Below are positions 1 through 11,230 of a stretch of 64,000 nt of DNA, piece after piece. The translations under genes were made by a program, and so were the position numbers. Source of the DNA: Yponomeuta sedellus (Eukaryota > Arthropoda > Insecta > Lepidoptera > Yponomeutidae). The notes under the pieces were generated by a model. The model did not search any database. It was not told the origin of the DNA and worked only from the letters and a program-made list of their open reading frames with translations. The stretch covers positions 11,150,701 through 11,214,700 of the forward strand of contig OW203732.1 of NCBI GenBank assembly GCA_934045075.1, given 5' to 3'. How positions within the stretch are numbered: position 1 is the stretch's first letter; each line of letters starts with the position of its first letter.

Positions 1-240
1 TACAACAGGATTTTCAAAATTGCTAGAAAAAAAGTATGTTGCAATAATGGAATATGTACAAGCTAACTCTTCAATTGAATTGAGGATTGATGTAACACCA
101 GACTTCTCTTAACTATTCTTAATTTTTTAGCCTTTTTAAAATATTCTTAATTATACTAGAATTGGTGTATTATCATTATGTTGAGCAAAAGTTCTGTTTT
201 TTTGGTACCTAAATTTAAATGCAGATAAACAAACTTATCT

Positions 241-345
241 TAGATTATGGGCATTACCCCCAATGATGGCACAACCTTGCGCTATGGCACTCATATAGGG
301 GAGGGCTATGTCCAGCAGTGGACTAATATAGCCTGAAGAAGAAGA
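241..345 (-). repeat. Interspersed repeat in the ABCA intron, next to the exon 2 donor
   Basis: In minus orientation this reads ggctatattagtccactgct and ends in a tcattgggggtaatgccc type stretch. Related copies occur at 25994-26092, 42378-42550 and (partial) 49905-49937. I recognise it as a common lepidopteran interspersed sequence. Here it starts about ten bases inside the intron, so reading through the donor would extend the ABCA frame about 40 codons into the repeat. Confidence 0.6.
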
Positions 346-356
346 AACAAACTTAC

Positions 357-974
357 TTCCAGCCATAGCATCGTCAAACTGGACTCCAACAAGAATGTTT
401 CTCATCACATTTGGCTGTGTTAAAGCTTGTTGTAAAGCAACCGCATTAGCATATCCTTTTGGTTCTGGCAGCATCTTTATATCAAAAAGCAGAGACAGCA
501 ATCCATGGAGATTATCAATAGCCACCTGAGCCATGGCTTCCTTTGTAATTTTTCTTGTCAGTGGAGTCTCAGGAGAAAATGCCAGGGTGCCCTCCTGCCT
601 CACATGTGACAGGTTTGCCCTGAAATTTAAATTGTTACTTTCATGTTACTTTCAACAGATGCAATAGCTGTGTTGCCTAAAGCGATGCCCAATTTAAAAC
701 ATGGTAAGAAAACTAATTATAAACTACAAATTCATATACATGTTTTGAGAGATTTTACTCACATGTATTTTGTACTCATATTGAAAAATGTTGGTCGAAA
801 AGGTTTGTAAGTCATCTCTGGTTTGATTACAGGATCCACAAGACATCTTATAAGTATCAGAAAGAGGGAAAATATCACAGGCGAAGCAATCTCAAACACT
901 GTCTGCTTTTTGTGTCTTCTTTGTAGTAAGAAGTTCTTCCACAGCAAGAGTTTGAACTTCTTCCAAGAAGTCAT
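357..974 (-). CDS. ABCA-family ATP-binding cassette transporter, N-terminal two exons (partial)
   Basis: This is the 5' end of a full-size ABC subfamily A lipid transporter, a multi-pass membrane protein. Exon 1 is complement(763..974) and exon 2 complement(357..619); both have GT/AG borders and the phases join cleanly (212 nt, then 263 nt). The ATG at 974 is chosen over an upstream in-frame GTG at 983. The first residues, MTSWKKFKLLLWKNFLLQRR, are the basic start typical of ABCA proteins, followed by a first membrane segment around residues 27-47 (ASPVIFSLFLILIRCL). Exon 2 begins the large first extracellular loop (NVMRNILVGVQFDDAMAG). The exon 2 donor, GTAAGT at 356-351, is followed almost at once by an interspersed repeat. 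The rest of the gene lies beyond the left edge; a possible further exon around 20-110 could not be confirmed. Family assignment is firm; the subtype (ABCA3-like) is a guess. Confidence 0.82.
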
Positions 975-2520
975 GGTGGTCACTGGATTTAACTAAAACA
1001 TAAACATGCACAAATCACAATATAACTTGTTCTGACAATGTAACTAAGCCATGACAGCTGGTAAAATGAAATAATCTGCAAAAAGTAATTTATTTTAATT
1101 TTTAAAACAAACAGTACATAATTTATAATGGGATTGTAAATCGCATCTTATGCTAAACTATACAGAAAGTTCTAGCTAGGAACCTACAGTACTAAATCAT
1201 TGACCACTTATAGGCTACAGGGAAAACACAGGTGCTAGACGGCTTTCATGTCCTAAATAAACCGAGCAAAGTGGATATTATAATTAGGATTTAGAGGCAT
1301 TTCACTGAAAAAACTAAAGAAGAAGAAGGAAGGTCGAAGAAACTATTATAAGAAACAATGTGGAGTTATCATACCGTCTCATAATTCTAGTACACCAATT
1401 ACCGCTCAATCGATATGAACTTCACTAAATTGAAGTCAATAAAATTAACCAAGAGGACAAAACAATAACTACCACAATAACACTCCGCCCAAATCGAAAA
1501 TAAAATATATACTGACCAGCAGTGTTGCCAGCCTGTGCTCACCATTTAGTACGGCGGTTTGATTGAAAATTGTCTGAGCAATACAATTTTCAATGTGGTC
1601 AAAATCGATTCGGGGATGATTATTATACATCAAATTAATGATTATGGCCTGATTGTAGATACTTGAGGGCGCAGAGAAGGGTTCCGTAGAAAAAATATTT
1701 TTATTTACATTACAAACGTAATAACTTCACTAAGGTAATTTTCAATGGAATTCAAATGAACTTAAGTTAATTGTTGTTGCAAACTCGGTGGTCACCACAG
1801 TCAAATCAATCGATCAAACAATTCAATCTATTTCAACGTAAAGAATTTACATTCTGTTTGCTTAATGTCAATGTAAAATGTAAGCCGTCCACAACACACT
1901 AAAGAAGGGACGGGAAATATTAACGAGTTCATGATTTTTTCATGACAAGCAAGTCAAGCAAGGAGTGATCCGAAGGTAAATTGTGGCGGGGAGTCCAGTG
2001 GAGGGTTTCCCAATTATTACTATGTTGTAAGGAAAGGAAATGTACATAAAAGCCAAGTAAGTGCATCACAAGGAAAAACAGAACCATGTAGGGTCACTTT
2101 AATGTCCGTTCATTCAGATGTTTGGAAAAGATCAGGAATTGAAAAATCTCCAAAATTCGTCGAAGACCTAAACAGAAATATTAAAAAAATTGTGACTTTA
2201 GTATTGTCCTACAATTTCCTACAAGTCCTACAATTTCTTAGAGATTTTTTATTTTCACAGTTCCTAAGTAAATATTACCTAAATACTGGATCGTTTCACA
2301 GATTTTTTTCCCATTAATTGCTTTTCGGGACTTGTAATATAATTTTCAGACAGATGGGCAAATACACGAACTGGAATAGAGAGTCAAAGACCCGAGACAC
2401 GTGGAAGAAGATAGGATAGAAGACACAAAGGGTTTGTAAATCTATGGGAATCTAGGGAAGTAAGTAAGTAATATAATTGTTATTGCAAAGCAGCCCTTAG
2501 CGTTACTGTTTAGAGTGCAC

Positions 2521-2782
2521 GTATGTAAAGAGTGATGTGCTATCGTCTGTACCGCACGTCTACTACTCTATTATCGTACCAATGTTGTGTTAACTTTGTG
2601 TTGTTCGTTACCGACCTTAATGAAAAACCCATGGTCAATGATTGAGGCTAAGTATGTAAAGAGTGATGTGCTATCGTCTGTACCGCACGTCTACTACTCT
2701 ATTATCGTACCAATGTTGTGTTAACTTTGTGTTGTTCGTTACCGACCTTAATGAAAAACCCATGGTCAATGATTGAGGCTAA
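2521..2782. repeat. Perfect two-unit tandem duplication, 131-bp unit
   Basis: Units 2521-2651 and 2652-2782 appear identical by eye over the full 131 bp, beginning gtatgtaaagagtgatgtgc and ending attgaggctaa. No reading frame runs through them. Identity implies either a recent duplication or an assembly duplication. Confidence 0.9.
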
Positions 2783-3294
2783 GAGCAATTGTACCAAAAG
2801 ATACGCTGTTTGACGTCGTACAAAAAATGTACGGCTTTAAGGCAAATAAAACGGTGTTCGTACCAAAAGGTACGATCTGGCAATGCTACAGAGATACTGA
2901 CTTGACTTTTCACCAATGATTTTTTTTTTTTTTTGTTTCATTCGCTTGTCAAAGCAGGCAAAGGTTTATAGCCATACAGCCTTTTTTTTCACCAATGACA
3001 TTGACATAGACAGTCGGTGAGACAGACAGACCCCACTGACAGAACGAAAAGAATACATTTTGTCTGATTTTTTTTTTTTTACTTCTCAATAAAACGAGGA
3101 GTGTTGTGTTTCCATGTCATGTTAGTAGGTATAATATGTTATATATTTTTTTTTATATGGTTATGGCACTGCACGGTTTGTGCTTTTGCCAATGTTATAT
3201 TTGATTTAATTGTTCTGAGTGCAATATTAATTTCAAAAGAAACTATTTGAATTTTTTTAAATCAAAAAATATACTCACTTTATTGTCAGAAACT

Positions 3295-3405
3295 TTAAAA
3301 ACCTATTTAGAGGCTAAAAATTTCACCCATGCCGGGATTCGAACCCGCAACCTCTGGCTATCCGTGCCAGCGCTCTACCAATTGAGCCAATGGTATACTT
3401 CTTTA
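3295..3405 (-). repeat. tRNA-derived SINE head, family A, copy 1
   Basis: On the minus strand this has an A-box-like GGCTCAATTGGTAGAGC, an anticodon-like stem CTGGC..GCCAG and a B-box GGGTTCGAATCCCGG, then gtgaaatttttagcctctaa. The same head occurs at 30960-31045, 31268-31353 and 45495-45590. The shared tail, the repetition and the poor acceptor stem argue for a SINE rather than a tRNA gene. Confidence 0.75.
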
Positions 3406-5197
3406 GTAAAGTCTACTACATCCAAACAGTGTCCCAGGCACCACAGCATCCGAGTGGTGCCTTCATCCATTTAATTCATGTAACAGTTTATCTTTATTTC
3501 AGTATTTCTAAATCGTAATAAGTAAACAGTGTGATATGAGAATTGATAATATCAAAAAAAACAAGCCCGAATTTCCCACATCACGTTGTTGCTTATATTA
3601 AGACTTCTACGTGTAAACAATTTGTTTTCAAAACCCCATCAGCTGTTTTATGTTTGTCCTGAATTTAAATCTCACCCAACGACAATACAAACTACCATAG
3701 ACTTACCCACAAAAAACCATCTCTCCAACAGTGTAAATCATAGATAGATGAATAAAGAAAGGTTGAAAGGTAAAAACAAAATGTTAAGTGAATGAACATC
3801 AAAGCTGTTAGTTTCACAATTAATAAATTATGTGGTGATCACCTTATTGCAAAAAGTATCTGACTATATAGATTCAAATTGTACCTTACTTCAAAGTATG
3901 TAATTACTTATCAGGATCAGTCAATAATAGACGTAGCTTGTAACCCAAATAGCTTTTATAAAGAGATCTAAAACGAAAGTATTTAAAAGTGGAATACGTT
4001 ATTATTTAAGCAGCTCTCTTTTGTAGGTACGCCTTTATTAAAAGTTTCTGTTTGTTTCAGGTCAGTACTGAACATGGGAAGTGAGCAAAAATGTATGTTA
4101 TCTGCCAATGCCACGGTCGTATTCTTCTTTCTTGATCAAATTTACTGCAGCCTGACGTAGTTGATGATCCTCATAGTCTTGCGTTCGAAAATTCCTTCGT
4201 TGATGTGGTCATCAACCACTATACCTGTTGTCTAAAATCTGTCAGCGAAACGTATTTAAATATCAGAATTCATCACTTGACACATCAAATTACTGCATCC
4301 ATCGAATTACTGAATTATTACTTACAATAATAATATAATATTGTGATAATTAAATACGTTTTGCTGGCAATTAGCAATAGTATTTTCCTTTTCGAATTTC
4401 ATTGCAAGATAAACATAAAGTTTTGGTAACTTTTTAATACAAGGTCTTAGCTTGATCTGTATTTTACTAAATGGGAAGAAGAAACGTAACAATATGGACG
4501 TCGTTACGGATTCTATTCTGAAACATAGACCTTCAGGAAGAAGTCTGAGACGGAGTATTATGTTGACGTTGACGAATATAATTGTAAATTAACTATTTCG
4601 TATAAAAGTGTTGCGTTTTAAATTATTGTTACTTATTTTGATAAAACCTGATTTAAAACTTATACACAAAGCAATTTATTTTAAATTCATGATTTAATCC
4701 AAGGTGTCTTAATTTTTTCAACGTTTCTATCGATATCGATGGAGAGTTTGGCCATCCCTAGTCGGTAGCGTTTGACAGTAGGCCAGTACGCACCTTGAAA
4801 TCGGTGCATTGATAAACGTAGTGCCATCTCTTTTTTTCTTATGGAAGGTTGGTAAGCGAAAGCAGGACAGCACTACTGTCGAAGGTTTCTGCGAAGTTAC
4901 TGCTACCCCTTGAGATAAATAGAATAGAATCATTGGTTCCATAGAGTAGATAAATATTACATTCGTTCATTCAATGTTATGTCATTCATTCATTCGTTCA
5001 TTCAATGGTTGATCATCGATGCGCTGTGACTTGTGTGTTTTTATTGGATATCATGATTAAATTGGATCAAATGCTATTGTTGCGTGTTAGGTAATAAAAA
5101 AGTAAAACATTCCACAATTTCTTCTTCAAATGGGGAGTTGGACAACTATTACTTGCACCAAAGAAAAGTGAAATATACTGTAAAATCCTTTCCAAAA

Positions 5198-8100
5198 TGT
5201 CGAAGAATGGCGAAGTGTCATCAAGCCAAGGTACGAGGATTCATTCTAATTTTACAAGGATACTGTATAATCTGTTATTTATTCATTGTACACTTAAAAT
5301 AAAGAATTGAATTGAGCATTAGCGTAGTAACCATATAATTTTGGTCTTAGTAATTCTTACTGGCGATAATTTTTCCAATCTTTCGGAAGTGTTTGTGAAG
5401 TTACAATATCACAGAACACAAATAGTCAAAAATACAAGCACAAGTTTGACATTATAAATTGAAATATGAACGATTGTGACGGTGAATTCCTGGCTGAATA
5501 TGATTACAAATTGTGTATTTGCAAACCTATCTGATCTGTAAAGCCTGTAACTTAACTTACCAACTAATATTTGCTGTTATTTCTAGGACCGAACCGACCA
5601 AAGAAGAAACTAGACTTGAACCTGGGCATGTCAAGTAAGATTGAGAAGCGTAAAGTGTTTGACCCTGTAAGCAGTGGTCCTTCAGGAGATAATGCTGCAT
5701 TCATGCCCTTCACAGCAAACTCCACTTCTGCGCCGAAGCCAAGAACTGCCAATCGAATGCTGCCTGAAAACACTAGGTTAGTTTAAGCTCCAGTCATTGC
5801 AAACCTCATTCCCTTTGAAATTACAAAAGTAGGATGACATGCTGCTTTTTTGTCAAACCACATCAGCAGGGAAAGTGCTGTAGGACTCTCACACATTACT
5901 AGGAGTTGAGCTCGGTAATTATAATTATGTGCAATAAAATATCCAAAAGCTTGGGGTTGAAGTTGACATTTAGAATACTTTTTTCGCTGATCAAGTTTCT
6001 GACTGACTGAATAGAAACATGTAGAATTAATTGTAGCATAGCTTAGTTTCAGAGTGTGACAGGATTGAAACTTGTTGTTTTCTTGTAAAATCCCAAGTCT
6101 TACAAAAACAATTTCAGGGATAGGTTTAGGATCTACCCCACCATGCAGTCATCAGGAAAGCTACAGTTGTCAGCGACAGAAATCTATGACTTCACAGCCG
6201 ATGATCTCCAAGATGATGGTGAAATAGGCCGGGGGGCTTTTGGAGCTGTAAATAGGATGGTTCATAAAATGTAAGTGGCATTTATTACTCCTCTCTGACT
6301 ATGTTTGTCGTGGCAGAATTAAGGGCTTTGGGCACTGCATTGTTTTGTGCGCTGATGATGTGCTTTTTTATGAGTGCAAGCTATGTGCATTATCAACACA
6401 TGTTAGCAGATTACAAATGCGAGGATTGTGTGAAAAGGTTACAATGTGCCAGCAAACTTGTGTTTTCTGTTCTGTTTGCAATCTACACGCATCATCAGCT
6501 CATTCAGAAAGCAGCATGTGGAAAATGTTTAATTTTTCAGAATATACATTGTACAAAACATTTGACTGTTTTCAGTCTTCTGTGTGCTTCTCTTTCCACA
6601 AATTAAAATATCCTGCATAATAGCTATTATTTTATCACTGACAAAGTTGGTCTCAGTAATGTTTGTGTTAATCTATTCAATCTAGAACAAATAAAGTGAT
6701 GGCTGTAAAACGTCTGCGATCCACTGTAGACGAGAGAGAACAGAAACAATTGCTGATGGATTTGGAGGTGGTAATGAAGAGCAATGACTGCCCTTACATT
6801 GTCAGGTTCTATGGGGCATTGTTTAAAGAGGTGAGACTATTTATCTTATTTATCCTGAAATAAGACCTTGAAAATAACTATGGTTTTCTAGTTATTTTCA
6901 GGTCACGAGGTTATTGATATACTTATATAGGGACAATTAAATTGATCTATTGCGTAACTACATGAGACAGTTGTTACATGACTTAAGTATATTAGTATAT
7001 GTTTCTTATTACCTATAATATACAGAAATGCATTGGTACAATGTCAACGAGTGAGTTTCATGTAACTATAATTTGTAGTTTAATATGACAATTTGAGGTA
7101 TATTGTGTAGCAGTCTAGTTGTCAATCTGTGGGTAAATCAACTTCGCAATGTGCATCAAATTGTAAACCATGAATAATAAATAAATAACTTTCACACAAC
7201 ACAATGTCTTGACCTGGTCCCAAGCTGAATGAAATTATTGCAGTTCTATGAAACATTCCCCTAAATGTTATACCTGAAAATTATTCATGCAGTTGTTTCA
7301 ACTACTTCAACTATGCATTGCTGGCACATAAATTTACTTATTGTTTTTTTTACAGGGCGAGTGTTGGATATGTATGGAGTTGATGGACACATCACTAGAT
7401 AAATTTTACAAGTTTATATGTGAGAAGATGGGGACACGAATACCTGAAACTATACTAGCTAAAATAACACTGGCCACAGTCAAAGCCTTAAATTACTTAA
7501 AAAAGAAACTAAATATAATACATAGGTGAGTTGTCTCACATACACTTAATTTTTGCAAATGCCTTAGTACAGGGAAGTGGATCTTTTAACATGTCCACTC
7601 CACAAATAAGGACAGTCTTTTTGTTTCCTCATATGTAGTATTTTATTATTTTTCTCAATTAATGGTGTGGTGTGAAATTAAGTTAATTACGTCTTAACTT
7701 TTTCGCATAAATATTATAAAAAAACTAATAAATAATCACGATTAGACCCATTTAATATTATAACTGTGCAATAAAGAGTTATCTATCTTTCTCACGCTGG
7801 CCCTGGTTGGCTTGGCTCCTTTCAGTTTGACTTTGCTTTAGGGTTCGAAATTATCAAGATAATTACGCTGCTTGATAATTATCGGATAATTATAACCCGT
7901 GTAAGAAATTAATTTGCTATATTGTTTTATTAACAAATACATTATAATTTGGCCAATTCTAACAAAAACAAATTTTATGATTTTTATTTAAAATCGAACA
8001 CAAATTAACATTAATTAAAGTAAAAAGAGTCCATCAGATTCGACATTCTAAATATTATTAAATTGGATTGACCAAAGATGCCAAAGGAATATCTTCATCC

Positions 8101-10451
8101 GATGATGATTCTATTTCCTTTGGCTGTGTTGCTGCTGTAGCTGCAGTAGAACTTATTTGTTGACCTAATCCTAATAGCCAACTAAGATCCTGCTGCTTGG
8201 TTTTGTTTCCTTTGCAAAAACGATTGTTTTGTTATTATCAATTGATAATTATCGAGCTATTTTTATCAAGATAATTATCATGATAATTATCAAGATAATT
8301 ATCACGGATAATTATCCTTTCGAACCCTGCTTTGCTTGGCTTGACTTGGTGCGTCTCGGCATCTCAGTATGCTGCGGTTTAGTTCACTTCAGCTAGGCTT
8401 ATTATATCTCAAGACGTAATATATATTATATTACATCCCATAGTCAAAAGCTGGTTTAATATAGTTTTAAAAAATATAGCTTGGCGACAATCGCCTCTGC
8501 AATCGTCAATTTGACGACCTCTGGCGCAGCGGTAGCGCGTCTGCCTATCATTCAAGATGTCCCGGGTTCGAACCCCGACTGGGGACAAAAAAAACCCAGG
8601 TCTTGGATGTTTACATGTTTGTGATGTCGTTGTTTCTAGTTTCCACGACACAGGTTATCCTAGTGTGAGGCCAGAAGCAATGCATGTGCCTGTATGTAAA
8701 TGTAAAATTTACATAATACAATAGAATCGCACAGGTAAATAGGTCTATTCTCCAGTGGCTTTTACAGATGCCCTCTATGTGCATGCGTTCTAGTCGGTTA
8801 TTTTACAGGTGCCATTTCAACAAATATGTAAGGTGTTGTACTGTACTACCGTTGCCTGTTGAGTATTATTGTAGGTAAACAGTTTAAGTTTTCACTATAT
8901 TATCGACTTAATATATTTATTTGTTTCCAGAGATGTAAAGCCGTCAAATATATTATTAGACAAAAGGGGCGATATTAAGCTGTGTGACTTTGGCATTTCT
9001 GGTAAACTTGTGGATTCGATAGCGCGCACCCGTGATGCCGGATGTAGACCTTACATGGCGGTAAGTTGTTGTGCACAGCTCCCGTAAAGTTGATGTTATA
9101 GTATCACAAGTTAAAATTATTATACAGTCCCTTACGGGTGGGTTTCATTTCAACTTTACTCAACTTATTACAATCGTTACTTATAAAGTAACGTGTAACG
9201 TAAAGTGTAACGAAATCTTTTAGCAGAAAATGGTTCTTCTATTCGTCAATACGAACTATTTTTATATTGGGACTTTGGATTCGTGAATTATCAGCTGTTT
9301 AGTACACTTTAATGCGGTTTTTTATATGTGGGGATTCTGTTACACCCAATATAGCAACAAAAGATAACGTCATCTATGCCTCGAATCGATGATAATGTAA
9401 TAATTATGCAGGTTCAATGGGAGATGTCCTTTTTGATTAGGAAACAAAAGTACTTCCCACTAACCAATCGACGAAAAACTCTTTGAATCAAAAACTTTTT
9501 GCAGCCTGAACGTATCGACCCGGGCCGCGCGCGCGGTTATGACGTCCGCTCAGACGTGTGGTCGCTCGGCATTACTCTGATGGAAGTAGCCACCGGGGAC
9601 TTCCCCTACCCGCGCTGGGGCTCCGTGTTCGAGCAGCTCCAGTTGGTGGTGCAGGGCGACGCCCCGCGCCTCACCAACGCCAATAACTCCTTCTCTGATC
9701 ACTTTGTGCACTTCGTCAATACTTGGTTAGTACGAAAGTACAGTCTGATAGCTTTTAGAATATACCTCGGCTACTATCGGTTAGAAGGTAAGGTTTATTT
9801 AGCAGGAAGTACTAGTACACTCGTGTGCTTTCGGCGAAAACCGAAGCCTACTCTATAGCCCGAGGTATATTCTTGCTAAAACACACAAAATATACTCATA
9901 ATCACGTAAGGCGATATTGCGATTGATTAGCGACCCTTCTAAGACACGGTCAACAACAAAAGTGATTGATCAACTATGTGCAACTCGCTTACCCAATAAA
10001 GACGGTAAGACTGTGTCAGGAAGAAGCAAATAGTCGTTTAATCCCTTGTAGCCTAGTGAGTTTTGTCTTAGCAAATTGCTATGTGTTCTAAATCTAAAGT
10101 GTTCTGTTTAAGTAATTTTCCAGTGATATCTTGGAATTTCATCAACGGACAGTCACTGGTACCACAAAAATATTGTCTGCAACTGAGCACCAAACACGTT
10201 TTCTGTCTGCTGTCTGTTCTGCCTTACATTTTCTGTCTTGGATTCACAACAATCCCATCTCTTATAGCCTCATCAAGGACGAGACTGTGAGGCCCAACTA
10301 CGACCAGCTCCTGGATGATCCATTCATCAAGGGCATTGATCAAAGTCGCTCTGAGGTGGCTGCCTACGTGTGTGAAGTCCTCGAAGAGATGGAGAGCAAT
10401 GGTGTCAGTCCCTTCACCATGGACCAACCGGCGCAGGCCTGGATTGACTAA
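5198..10451 (+). CDS. Mkk4: MAP kinase kinase 4 (MKK4/MAP2K4, JNK/p38 pathway)
   Basis: This dual-specificity kinase phosphorylates JNK (and p38) in cytoplasmic stress signalling. Eight exons: 5198-5231, 5587-5776, 6118-6270, 6686-6830, 7356-7525, 8931-9060, 9505-9725, 10268-10451. All have GT/AG borders and matching phases, giving 408 aa, close to vertebrate MAP2K4. A basic/LxL docking site ([10 protein letters not shown]) lies near residues 15-24. Kinase landmarks visible are the glycine loop GRGAFGAV (112-119), catalytic Lys 134 in MAVKRL, HRD at 230-232, DFG at 250-252 and the activation segment [17 protein letters not shown], with the expected phosphosites Ser260 and Thr264. That segment and the following [18 protein letters not shown] match MKK4 rather than MKK3/6 or MKK7. 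The C-terminus is PAQAWID. Introns 5 and 7 hold transposable elements. No frame damage is seen. Confidence 0.95.
7839..8329 (-). mobile_element. hAT-type DNA transposon remnant with 8-bp target duplication
   Basis: The ends are yAGGGTTCGAA (7839-7849) and its inverse TTCGAACCCTg (8319-8329). They are flanked by the identical 8-mer CTTTGCTT at 7831-7838 and 8330-8337, the target duplication length of hAT elements. The subterminal parts repeat the palindrome GATAATTATC many times. On the minus strand 8228-8058 an open stretch reads ..[16 protein letters not shown].. and ends [17 protein letters not shown] before a stop. It may be the C-terminus of a transposase, but I do not recognise it firmly. 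The element is 491 bp and clearly internally deleted. It lies in intron 5 of MKK4. Confidence 0.75.
8513..8645 (+). repeat. tRNA-derived SINE, family C
   Basis: It has an A-box-like TGGCGCAGCGGTAGCGCGT and a B-box GGGTTCGAACCCC separated by a tRNA-like middle, then an A-rich run and a tail (cccaggtcttggatgttta). It lies in MKK4 intron 5. The absence of a matching acceptor stem plus the A-run and tail support a SINE rather than a functional tRNA gene. Confidence 0.65.
9741..9885 (-). mobile_element. MITE (terminal motif cagtctgntagcttttaga), copy 1
   Basis: The left end cagtctgatagcttttagaa followed by tatacctcgg is mirrored at the right by ccgaggtatattct. A second copy in the opposite orientation is at 26246-26456. 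This copy begins 15 bp after the donor of MKK4 exon 7 and has a decayed right end. Confidence 0.75.
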
Positions 10452-10692
10452 TGCTGTAAATACTGTGATGTTGAATGTCTCGTATTGACTTGGAAGGTCT
10501 CCTATTTGCACTTGTTGGTTTTATTTACACTTTCAATGGCTTCATATTTACCTCTTAGAGAGCTGAAGTTCATAAGAGCACGCCTGATACTTTTGGTTTT
10601 AATTTATAAGATGAAAATGTTTTGATCTAACAATTAAATACCGCCAGTGGATTTTGGGGTGACTCAAGCCATTATTGTATGAAAAAAAAAAC

Positions 10693-11230
10693 TCTGCCGC
10701 AAAATGTCCACTTCATCAAAAGCGGCCCGTTCGCAAAACGGCCACTTCTAAGAATGTCTTATCACAGAACATCCCTTTTCAAAAATAAATCTTAAATTGT
10801 ATTATTACTCACGCTTCTTAATTTGGCCTTAGTTAATTAAGTCAACTTTTACTATGTGTAAATAGTTCGAAATCCCAAATATGACTTGTTACGTTAGGTT
10901 GTAGAAAATATATCAGATGTTCTATACTGTTGTATAGAACATCTCATATATTTTTATCGCGATTTCGAAGTTTTTCTTACAGTTGAACAGAACTGTCTGT
11001 TTTAATTACAGGTCCAGTTAAAAGATGTATGTGAACCGTTTGTTTTGTTTCATTCCCGTTGAAGGTCCTTATGTCCGATTGTGACATTTATTTATTTCCA
11101 CAAAATATATACAGGTTAACTCTTAAAAAACAATCAATGAAAGTGTACATTATGCGAAATGGACATTCTTGCGAAAGAGACATTCTAAGAAGTGGCCTTT
11201 TTGCGAAGTGAACATTTTGCGACGCAGCGG
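10693..11230. mobile_element. Long-TIR element downstream of MKK4
   Basis: The left arm (gccgcaaaatgtccacttc .. cggccacttctaagaatgtc) and the right arm (gacattctaagaagtggcc .. gaagtgaacattttgcgac) are imperfect inverted repeats about 50 bp long, enclosing about 430 bp with no coding sequence. The arms themselves are quasi-periodic (units like 'ttgcgaartggacat'), as in foldback or hairpin elements. It starts about 240 bp after the MKK4 stop and may overlap its 3' UTR. Confidence 0.65.

Larger units (their letters stand above)
975..5197. other. Intergenic region between the divergent ABCA and MKK4 genes
   Basis: No convincing protein-coding exon is seen. The region holds the presumed promoters and 5' UTRs of both divergent genes. 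It also holds a perfect 131-bp tandem duplication (2521-2782), T-rich tracts near 2922, 3069 and 3149, a tRNA-like SINE fragment (3295-3400) and imperfect CATT-type simple sequence near 4960-5005. Open frames at 2102-2317 and 4727-4942 lack recognisable domains and look like chance. Confidence 0.6.

Noticed and set aside
20..110. Possible third ABCA exon on the minus strand
   Set aside because: The open stretch does not resemble the ABCA loop, and no convincing acceptor in the right phase was found.
3295..3405. Functional tRNA genes here and at 8513, 30960, 31268, 34500, 37738 and 45507
   Set aside because: They share SINE tails, lack paired acceptor stems, and recur as families; none looks like a complete tRNA.
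6301..6620. Two overlapping plus-strand frames with hydrophobic stretches
   Set aside because: They sit in MKK4 intron 3 and start at or right after the donor region; no family recognised.
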